From Hyphomicrobiales bacterium (GTDB taxonomy: Bacteria; Pseudomonadota; Alphaproteobacteria; Rhizobiales; Devosiaceae), in NCBI GenBank assembly GCA_028290345.1, contig JAQGKB010000224.1, forward strand, positions 1-6,650: a stretch of DNA of 6,650 nucleotides. The letters run 5' to 3'. Both the position numbers and the translations under genes were made by a program. Position 1 is the first letter of the stretch. Every line of letters starts with the position of its first letter. Under the pieces are notes generated by a model. The model had not been told where the DNA came from and did not search any database. It worked only from the letters and a program-made list of their open reading frames with translations. Below, piece after piece: positions 1 to 4,849 of the stretch.

Positions 1-97
1 AATGGCGATTAGCGGCTTCCTGGTCATCACCTACTACCTGACCGTCGGCAGTCCGCTGGCCGCGCTGGCCCACAGCGCCGCGGGAAGCCTGTTTTAG
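1..97 (+). CDS. nuoN: NADH-quinone oxidoreductase subunit N, C-terminal end (partial)
   Basis: An open frame enters from the left edge (first full codon at 2) and stops at TAG 95-97, giving the last 31 residues of a protein. They form one hydrophobic helix (SGFLVITYYL) and then an Ala/Leu-rich tail (PLAALAHSAAGSLF). This resembles the final helix and tail of alphaproteobacterial NuoN, a proton-pumping membrane subunit of respiratory complex I. The call also rests on position: in many Hyphomicrobiales nuoN, the last nuo gene, lies directly before birA and rnj. The TAG overlaps the GTG of birA by one base (TAGTG), which suggests translational coupling. With so few residues another membrane protein cannot be excluded from sequence alone. 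Confidence 0.75.
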   Translation, partial: MAISGFLVITYYLTVGSPLAALAHSAAGSLF

Positions 98-882
98 TGG
101 CAGCCCATCCGACAGTTCAGCTTGGGGCCGGCGCGCTTGCCGCCTTGCATCGACTTGAGCATGTCGCGGAAATCGGCTCGACCAGCGCCGAACTGGTGGC
201 CCGCGCCCGCGCTGGCGAGACCGGGCCACTCTGGCTCGTTTCAGACGTGCAGACCAGTGGGCGCGGCCGCAGCAGCCGCAACTGGGCATCGCCGGGCGGC
301 AATCTCTATGCCTCGCTGCTCTTGACCGACCCAGCACCTGCTACCCATATCGCTGAATTGTCGTTTGTGTTCTCGCTGGCGTTGCGCGACGCGGTATTGG
401 CGGCCGCACACCTATATGACGACGCGGCGCTTGCCCTGAAATGGCCAAATGACCTGATGGTCGAGGGACAAAAGACCGCCGGCCTGCTGCTCGAAGGTGG
501 GCAGGTGGCGGGAACTTCATTCGTCGTCGCCGGTTTCGGTGTCAACATCGTGTCGCACCCGGATGGAACAACCCATAGGGCGACGCATCTGGCTGCCGCC
601 GGACATATTCTCGACCGCGATAGCCTGCTAGTCGCACTTGCCCATAGCGTTGCTTCACGGCTGGCGCAGTGGGATCGTGGCGCCGGATTTGCGCGTCTCC
701 GCACCAGTTGGCTGACATATGCCTATGGACGCGGTGAGCAAATGCGTGTCAACACGCTCGCCGAGAGCTTTGAAGGAGTGTTCGAGACCATCGATGCCGG
801 CGGACGGCTGGTGGTCAAGACGCCCGAGGGCGAACGAATCATCAGCGCGGGCGAAGTGTTTGCCCTGGGCGCAGTGGTCTGA
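97..882 (+). CDS. birA: Biotin--[acetyl-CoA-carboxylase] ligase, monofunctional
   Basis: This cytoplasmic enzyme makes biotinyl-5'-AMP from biotin and ATP and transfers biotin to a lysine of carboxylase carrier proteins such as AccB. The 261-residue product shows the BPL/LplA catalytic fold: a substrate segment with GSTS (27-30), the biotin-binding loop GRGRSSRNW (55-63), KWPND (115-119), the lysine of QKTAGLLLE (K126, the place of the catalytic lysine) and GFGVNI (146-151). A small SH3-like C-terminal domain follows from about residue 212. There is no N-terminal helix-turn-helix, so it should not repress biotin genes as E. coli BirA does. The GTG start overlaps the nuoN stop, and GGGAAG at 82-87 is a plausible ribosome site. 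In the biotin loop, Ser-Ser (59-60) replaces the Arg-Gly of E. coli. Confidence 0.93.
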   Translation: MAAHPTVQLGAGALAALHRLEHVAEIGSTSAELVARARAGETGPLWLVSDVQTSGRGRSSRNWASPGGNLYASLLLTDPAPATHIAELSFVFSLALRDAVLAAAHLYDDAALALKWPNDLMVEGQKTAGLLLEGGQVAGTSFVVAGFGVNIVSHPDGTTHRATHLAAAGHILDRDSLLVALAHSVASRLAQWDRGAGFARLRTSWLTYAYGRGEQMRVNTLAESFEGVFETIDAGGRLVVKTPEGERIISAGEVFALGAVV

Positions 883-919
883 CGCCGCACACGGAATTGG
901 GGTTGAATTCATTTTTATC

Positions 920-964
920 GCGTGACGCCGGCCGAAAGTACGCAGCCCGCTTTCGGGGTCACGC
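920..964 (+). promoter_or_regulatory. Two-part inverted repeat in the rnj leader
   Basis: In the 103-base birA-rnj gap, GCGTGAC (920-926) is the exact reverse complement of GTCACGC (958-964). Inside it, CCGAAAG (932-938) pairs with CTTTCGG (950-956) around an 11-base loop. That is 14 perfect base pairs in two stacked stems, separated by an asymmetric bulge (927-931 opposite 957). The structure ends six bases before the rnj ribosome site AGGAG (971-975). No T-run follows, so it does not look like an intrinsic terminator. As RNA it could shape ribosome access or mRNA stability; as DNA it could be an operator. The role is inference. An AT-rich patch (TTGAATTCATTTTTAT, 903-918) just upstream might hold a promoter, but I cannot place a well-spaced -35/-10 pair there. 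Confidence 0.6.
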
Positions 965-985
965 TCCATCAGGAGTTTTAAGCGC

Positions 986-2659
986 ATGGTTAAGCGCGAC
1001 GAATTAGTTTTTGTGCCGCTTGGCGGCGTGGGCGAAATCGGTATGAACATGGGGGCCTACGGCTTTGGCCCCGAAAATCATCGCAAATGGATCGTCGTCG
1101 ATTGCGGCGTCACCTTTGGGGGCCCCAACCAGCCCGGTATCGAGCTAATCATGGCCGACCCTTCCTTCCTTGAAGAGAACGCCGACGACGTACTCGGACT
1201 GATCCTCACCCACAGCCATGAAGATCACTATGGCGCGGTGCTGGACCTTTGGCCCGGCTTTGAAAAGCCGGTGTTCGCCACCCCGTTCACCGCTGCCATG
1301 CTGGCCGCCAAGCGCGCCTCCGACGCTATTGTCGAAAACGTCGCGGTGACGCTGATGCGTCCGGGCCAGCCGTTCGCGCTCGGGCCCTTCACTATCGAGG
1401 CGATCAATGTCGCGCACTCGATTCCCGAGAGCAACGCGCTACTGATCTCGACCCCCGTTGGCCGGGTCGTCCACACCGGGGACTGGAAGCTCGATCCGAA
1501 CCCCGTCGGCAATGCAGCGACTGACGTCGCCCGGTTGCAGGCCATCGGCAGCGAAGCGGGGCCGCCTCTGGCTCTGATCTGCGACTCGACCAATGCGCTC
1601 AAGGAAGGCGAAAGCCCGAGCGAAACCGAGATTGCGGCAACCCTCGAAGCCATGATCGCAGCAGCGCCCTACCGCGTCGCTGTGACCACCTTTGCGTCCA
1701 ATGTCGGCCGTGTTATTTCGATTGCGCGAGCAGCCCATAAGGCCGGCCGCCAGGTGGTGATGTCGGGCAGGGCACTGCACCGCATCGGTGGCATCGCCCG
1801 CGAACTCGGCATGTTGGAAGGCATTCCGCAGTTTCTCGACCAGGACATGTTCAGGTCGTTGCCGCGCGACAAGGTCGTGCTGATCTGCACCGGCAGCCAG
1901 GGCGAGGCCCGTGCCTCGGTCGCGCGCATCGCCCGTCAGGAACATCCGGTGATCGATCTTAATGCCGGCGACAAGGTGATCTTTTCGTCCTGGGCCATCC
2001 CTGGCAATGAGCGCGAAGTGATCGACATCCAGAACCTCTTCATTGATCGCGGCATCGAGGTCATCACTCGCGATCATGGCTTGGTGCACGTCACCGGCCA
2101 CCCGCGCCGCGGCGAGCTGAAGCGCCTTTATGAATGGCTGAAGCCCGAAGTTCTAGTTCCCGTGCATGGCGAGGCAGTCCACCTCACTGCCCATGCAGCG
2201 CTCGGCAAGGAGCAGGGCATCCCCAACGTCATTGCCGCCCGCAATGGCGATATGGTGCGCCTCTTCCCCGATCCGATGAACTTTCCGGGCGAGGTGCGCG
2301 TTGGCGAGCTGTACCTCGATGGCAACGTGCTCTGCACGCCCGAGGAGAGCGGGGTAAAGGGCCGCAGGCGACTGTCCTTCGGCGGCCACGTTGTGGTGAG
2401 CCTTTGCGTCAATGGCGGTGGGCAGGTATTGTCGGGGCCGGACATCGTGGTCGAAGGCCTGCCCGAAGTTGATGACGAGGAAGACTCGCTCACCGGCCTC
2501 GTGCAGCGCACGGTTGCCGGAACGCTCAAGAGTATTCCTCCGAAACGGCGTAGCGACGTCGAAATGGTCAACACGGCTCTGCAGCGCGCCATTCGCGGCG
2601 AGGTCAATGCGTTCTGGGGCAAGAAGCCGAACGTCACGGTCTTCGTGCACCGGGTGTAA
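986..2659 (+). CDS. rnj: Ribonuclease J (MBL/beta-CASP family)
   Basis: RNase J is a zinc-dependent 5'-3' exonuclease, in some species also an endonuclease, that acts in mRNA decay and rRNA maturation. The 557-residue product has the usual family length. The metallo-beta-lactamase motif THSHEDH (75-81; H76, H78, D80, H81) is complete, followed by H144 (AHSIPES) and D166 (HTGDWKLD). The beta-CASP part shows CDST (199-202), SGRALHRIGG (260-269), GHPRRGEL (371-378, H372) and PVHGE (392-396, H394). A C-terminal domain runs to VFVHRV. All expected metal and phosphate ligands are present. The ATG at 986 gives the family-typical start MVKRDELVFVPLGGVGEIGMN, and AGGAG (971-975) lies 10 bases upstream. 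Long frames on the opposite strand inside this gene are codon-bias shadows. Confidence 0.96.
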   Translation: MVKRDELVFVPLGGVGEIGMNMGAYGFGPENHRKWIVVDCGVTFGGPNQPGIELIMADPSFLEENADDVLGLILTHSHEDHYGAVLDLWPGFEKPVFATPFTAAMLAAKRASDAIVENVAVTLMRPGQPFALGPFTIEAINVAHSIPESNALLISTPVGRVVHTGDWKLDPNPVGNAATDVARLQAIGSEAGPPLALICDSTNALKEGESPSETEIAATLEAMIAAAPYRVAVTTFASNVGRVISIARAAHKAGRQVVMSGRALHRIGGIARELGMLEGIPQFLDQDMFRSLPRDKVVLICTGSQGEARASVARIARQEHPVIDLNAGDKVIFSSWAIPGNEREVIDIQNLFIDRGIEVITRDHGLVHVTGHPRRGELKRLYEWLKPEVLVPVHGEAVHLTAHAALGKEQGIPNVIAARNGDMVRLFPDPMNFPGEVRVGELYLDGNVLCTPEESGVKGRRRLSFGGHVVVSLCVNGGGQVLSGPDIVVEGLPEVDDEEDSLTGLVQRTVAGTLKSIPPKRRSDVEMVNTALQRAIRGEVNAFWGKKPNVTVFVHRV

Positions 2660-2678
2660 TGGAACGAAGGGAAGCGGC

Positions 2679-2933
2679 ATGACAATCATCAGCTGGGTGG
2701 CATGCTATTTCGTGATCTGGTGGGTGTGCCTGTTTGCCATCCTGCCGATCGGCGCGCACAGCCAGACCGATGCCGGCGATATCATCCGCGGCACCGATCC
2801 GGGCGCGCCGGTCCTGTTCAAGGCCTGGCCCAAGATCCTCGGCACCAGCGTGCTGGCTGCCGTGGTTCTAGTCATTCTGATGTGGGCACTGACCATTCCG
2901 GCCCTGCAGCAATACGTCGCCGTGCAGCGCTGA
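2679..2933 (+). CDS. DUF1467 family small membrane protein
   Basis: The product has 84 residues and no known function. It has two hydrophobic segments, about residues 4-24 (WVACYFVIWWVCLFAILP) and 55-75 (GTSVLAAVVLVILMWALTIP). They are joined by a polar loop with GAHSQTDAG and RGTDPGAP (37-44). This layout, with an IWW near the N-terminus, LPIG before the loop and GTDPGAP in it, matches the DUF1467 family, which is found mainly in alphaproteobacteria. I chose ATG 2679 because GAAGGGAAG (2666-2674) lies just upstream and the frame further left only overlaps rnj. The gene is 20 bases after rnj and is probably co-transcribed with it. The inner membrane is the likely location, but nothing in the sequence indicates a substrate or partner. 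Confidence 0.88.
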   Translation: MTIISWVACYFVIWWVCLFAILPIGAHSQTDAGDIIRGTDPGAPVLFKAWPKILGTSVLAAVVLVILMWALTIPALQQYVAVQR

Positions 2934-2943
2934 CGGCAGGGTA

Positions 2944-3019
2944 CTCCCGAGCCGCCAACTCACCGCTCTTTCTCTCGCGTCAAGCGCGAGAATGACGACC
3001 GGTGGTTGGCGCTTGGCAG
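2944..3019. repeat. Long nested inverted repeat after DUF1467 (REP-like copy 1)
   Basis: The inner stem TCTCGCG (2973-2979) pairs with CGCGAGA (2985-2991) around a five-base loop. An outer stem joins 2954-2965 to 3000-3010 (GCCAAC-t-CACCG with CGGTGGTTGGC), with one bulged base at 2960. The inner and outer stems are separated by an unpaired internal loop (2966-2972 opposite 2992-2999). Weaker pairing continues outward (2947-2952 with 3011-3016). It begins about 10 bases after the DUF1467 stop. No T-run follows, so it is not a canonical intrinsic terminator; it could protect an mRNA 3' end. Read on the minus strand, the inner part is GTCATTCTCGCG-CTTGA-CGCGAGA, which looks like the short palindromic intergenic repeats seen in many alphaproteobacteria. 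Repeat identity is inference until copies are found elsewhere in the genome. Confidence 0.55.
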
Positions 3020-3050
3020 CACCCCTTGTACTCACCGGCCCATCACAAAT

Positions 3051-3128
3051 CCGGGAGTCCGCAGCCCGGGCAGAGATGACACCCTGGCGTGGCTCACGCC
3101 AACGTGATTGCGCGCCTGGCTCCGGCGC
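3051..3128. repeat. Second REP-like palindromic cluster
   Basis: Three short dyads follow one another. CCGGG (3051-3055) pairs with CCCGG (3065-3069). TGGCGTG (3085-3091) pairs perfectly with CACGCCA (3095-3101) around a three-base loop. GCGCC (3112-3116) pairs with GGCGC (3124-3128). On the minus strand the first dyad is preceded by GTCATCTCTG, which parallels the GTCATTCTCG that precedes the palindrome in the upstream copy. This suggests two diverged members of one repeat family about 84 bases apart. None of these stems is followed by a T-run on either strand. Confidence 0.45.
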
Positions 3129-3221
3129 ACCCCGACCAATACTGGCCGCCTCAAAGCAGGCAGATCACCCAGTCGGTCGCTCCCAAGCAACTTCAGGACT
3201 CTTTGACAATCGCTTACGTTA

Positions 3222-3254
3222 TAAAAAGAAAAAGCAGGGCACTGGGCCCTGCTT
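3222..3254 (-). terminator. Intrinsic terminator oriented to the minus strand
   Basis: AAGCAGGGC (3232-3240) and GCCCTGCTT (3246-3254) form a perfect 9-bp stem with a five-base loop. On the minus strand the stem runs straight into TTTTTCTTTTTAT (complement of 3221-3233), which is the classic stem plus U-tract layout. On the plus strand the stem is followed by GAATAGTTTAG, a poor U-tract, so termination in the proS direction should be weak. No recognised gene on the minus strand ends here. It therefore either ends an unrecognised minus-strand transcript starting between about 3255 and 3500 or further right, or blocks antisense transcription into DUF1467 and rnj. Confidence 0.7.
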
Positions 3255-3334
3255 GAATAGTTTAGCGACAATACGCAGGTCTTAGGCACACGTGAGTGGC
3301 GGCCCGCGCTCCTCCCTTGACGTTGTCATCGTCC

Positions 3335-3352
3335 GGCGGCTTTGGCGCCGCC
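3335..3352. repeat. GC hairpin beside a CTCCTCCC motif
   Basis: GGCGGC (3335-3340) pairs with GCCGCC (3347-3352) around the loop TTTGGC. Upstream on the plus strand lie CTCCTCCC (3309-3316), which contains the anti-Shine-Dalgarno-like core CCTCC, and a small dyad TGAC-GTT-GTCA (3318-3328). No T-run follows on either strand, so this is not a terminator. It could be part of a structured leader or a small RNA, but nothing seen here decides that. Confidence 0.4.
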
Positions 3353-3393
3353 TGTAATTGATTGAACGGGACCCTAACAACTTGCTTTTGCGC

Positions 3394-3414
3394 TGTCACG
3401 TAGATTCTGTGACA
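3394..3414. promoter_or_regulatory. Operator-like dyad TGTCAC-N9-GTGACA upstream of proS
   Basis: TGTCAC (3394-3399) and GTGACA (3409-3414) are perfect inverted half-sites with a nine-base AT-leaning spacer (GTAGATTCT). The 21-bp size suits a dimeric regulator site, and it lies 85 bases before the proS ATG. The spacer contains TAGATT (3401-3406), which could serve as a -10 box, but the nearest -35-like TTGCTT (3382-3387) is only 13 bases away, too close for a standard sigma-70 promoter. No regulator gene is nearby and I cannot name the binding family. An RNA hairpin is the other reading. Confidence 0.35.
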
Positions 3415-3499
3415 ATTGGATGGCTTGCCTTGACGGCCGATGTGCGGTTTGACTGGGGCGCGCCTACGGCCACGAGTCGGGCAGCCAGCGGGAGTTATT

Positions 3500-4849
3500 A
3501 TGCGTTTTTCTCGATACTTTTTGCCAGTGCTCAAAGAGACACCGAAAGAGGCGGAGATCATATCGCACCAGTTGATGCTGCGCGCGGGCCTGATCAAGCA
3601 GCAGGCTGCCGGCAGCTATTCCTGGCTGCCCTTTGGCTACAAGGTGCTGATGAAAGTGCAGCGCATCGTCGAGGAAGAGCAGAACCGCGCCGGCGCCGTG
3701 GAGATGCTGATGCCGACGCTGCAATCGGCCGATCTCTGGCGCGAAAGCGGGCGCTACGACGCTTATGGCAAGGAGATGCTGCGTATCCAGGACCGGCACG
3801 AGCGCGACATGCTGTTCGGGCCGACCAATGAAGAGATGATCACTGACGTCTTCCGGAGCTACGTGAGATCCTACAAGGATTTACCGCTCAATCTCTATCA
3901 CGTGCAGTGGAAATTCCGCGACGAGGTGCGCCCGCGCTTCGGCACCATGCGCAGCCGCGAATTCCTGATGAAGGATGCCTATTCCTTCGATCTCGACAAG
4001 GATCGCGCGGTCGCCGCCTACAATCGCATGTTCGTCGCCTATTTGCGGACCTACTGGCGCATGGGCCTGACCGCCATCCCGATGCGTGCCGAAACTGGCC
4101 CGATCGGCGGCGATCTCAGCCACGAATTCATCGTGCTCGCGGAAACCGGCGAGAGCGGCGTATTCTGCCACGCTGACATGCTGGACAAGCCAATTCCGCC
4201 CGCCGATACCGATTTCCGCGGCGACCTTACCCCGATCGTCCAGGACTGGACCTCGCTCTACGCGGCCACCGAAGACATGTTCGACAAAGCCGAGTATGAA
4301 GCGACCGTACCCGAAAACAAGCGCATCTCCGCCCGCGGCATCGAAGTGGGGCAGACGTTCTATTTCGGCACCAAATATTCGGAGCCGATGAAGGCCACGG
4401 TGACCCGCCCCGACGGGCAGGAAGTCGCTGTGCATATGGGCTCCTATGGCGTCGGCGTCAGCCGCGTCATTCCCGCGATCATCGAAGCCAGCCACGATGA
4501 TGCTGGCATCATCTGGCCGGTGAGCGTGGCGCCGTTCGAGGCAATCTTGATCAGCCTGAAAGTGGGCGACGCCGCAACCGACGCTGCCGCGGAAAAGCTA
4601 TATGCCGAACTCGATGCGGCCGGAATCGACGTGCTCTATGACGACCGCGACCAGGGCGCCGGCGGCAAGTTCGCCACGGCTGACCTGATTGGCGTGCCGT
4701 ATCAGCTGATCGTCGGTCCGCGCGGCCTCAAGGACGGGCAAGTAGAGATCAAGCACCGCAAGGGCGGCGAGCGCGAAACGCTGGCCATCGACGCGGCAGT
4801 GGCACGGCTGAAGGGCCTTATCGAACCGCAAAGGCGTGACCAGGCTTGA
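3500..4849 (+). CDS. proS: Prolyl-tRNA synthetase, short form without editing insert
   Basis: This class II synthetase charges tRNA-Pro with proline in the cytoplasm. The 449 residues show motif 1 around 38-74 (GSYSWLPFGYKVL ... LMPTL), the TNEE loop (109-112), motif 2 (WKFRDEVRPRFGTMRSREF, 137-155) and motif 3 (GSYGVGVSRVIPAIIE, 314-329; R322). A C-terminal anticodon-binding domain (about 345-440) includes DDRDQGAGGKFATADLIG (381-398). Only about 160 residues separate motifs 2 and 3, so the roughly 180-residue INS editing domain of E. coli ProRS is absent, as is usual in alphaproteobacteria. Mischarged Ala-tRNA-Pro would then need a free-standing deacylase. I chose ATG 3500 because GGGAG (3490-3494) lies five bases upstream and MRFSRYFLPVLKETPKEAE is the family start. 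A GTG 60 bases earlier would add a poor extension. Confidence 0.96.
   Translation: MRFSRYFLPVLKETPKEAEIISHQLMLRAGLIKQQAAGSYSWLPFGYKVLMKVQRIVEEEQNRAGAVEMLMPTLQSADLWRESGRYDAYGKEMLRIQDRHERDMLFGPTNEEMITDVFRSYVRSYKDLPLNLYHVQWKFRDEVRPRFGTMRSREFLMKDAYSFDLDKDRAVAAYNRMFVAYLRTYWRMGLTAIPMRAETGPIGGDLSHEFIVLAETGESGVFCHADMLDKPIPPADTDFRGDLTPIVQDWTSLYAATEDMFDKAEYEATVPENKRISARGIEVGQTFYFGTKYSEPMKATVTRPDGQEVAVHMGSYGVGVSRVIPAIIEASHDDAGIIWPVSVAPFEAILISLKVGDAATDAAAEKLYAELDAAGIDVLYDDRDQGAGGKFATADLIGVPYQLIVGPRGLKDGQVEIKHRKGGERETLAIDAAVARLKGLIEPQRRDQA

Larger units (their letters stand above)
2934..3499. other. Intergenic stretch rich in inverted repeats, no convincing protein gene
   Basis: These 566 bases between DUF1467 and proS contain open frames on both strands, but none combines a plausible start, a ribosome site and a recognisable protein. 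The stretch holds at least six dyads: a nested stem at 2944-3019, stems at 3051-3069, 3085-3101 and 3112-3128, a terminator-like hairpin at 3232-3254, a GC hairpin at 3335-3352 and an operator-like dyad at 3394-3414. Base composition shifts locally, with an A-rich run at 3221-3233 inside GC-rich flanks. A promoter for proS is expected here. TTGAC-like hexamers occur at 3203, 3317, 3430 and 3449, but none has a good -10 at normal spacing, so I do not place one. Confidence 0.7.

Noticed and set aside
1439..2101. 220-residue minus-strand frame inside rnj
   Set aside because: It is fully antisense to well-conserved RNase J coding sequence; long antisense frames are expected in GC-rich, codon-biased genes.
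2412..2678. Longer N-terminus for the DUF1467 protein
   Set aside because: The same frame is open leftwards inside rnj, but the extension is Arg/Ser-rich shadow sequence, while ATG 2679 has a ribosome site and gives the family N-terminus.
3203..3226. Possible promoter TTGACA ... TTATAA or ATAAAA
   Set aside because: The spacer is only 10-12 bases, far from the 16-18 expected, and the AT-rich part is better explained as the U-tract of the minus-strand terminator.
2992..3285. 97-residue plus-strand frame after DUF1467
   Set aside because: It starts inside the long inverted repeat, has no ribosome site, runs through the palindromes and the A-rich terminator hairpin, and its product (with KKKKQ from the A-run) resembles no protein I know.
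3440..3499. GTG start adding 20 residues to ProRS
   Set aside because: No Shine-Dalgarno sequence precedes it and the added residues are unlike the family N-terminus, whereas ATG 3500 has GGGAG five bases upstream and starts MRFSRYFLP.
3262..3597. 111-residue minus-strand frame across the proS start
   Set aside because: Its ATG and first third lie inside proS coding sequence, there is no ribosome site, and the composition is that of a shadow frame. Its tail (QAAPKPPDDDNVKGG) looks more protein-like, but no start codon with a ribosome site supports a shorter gene.
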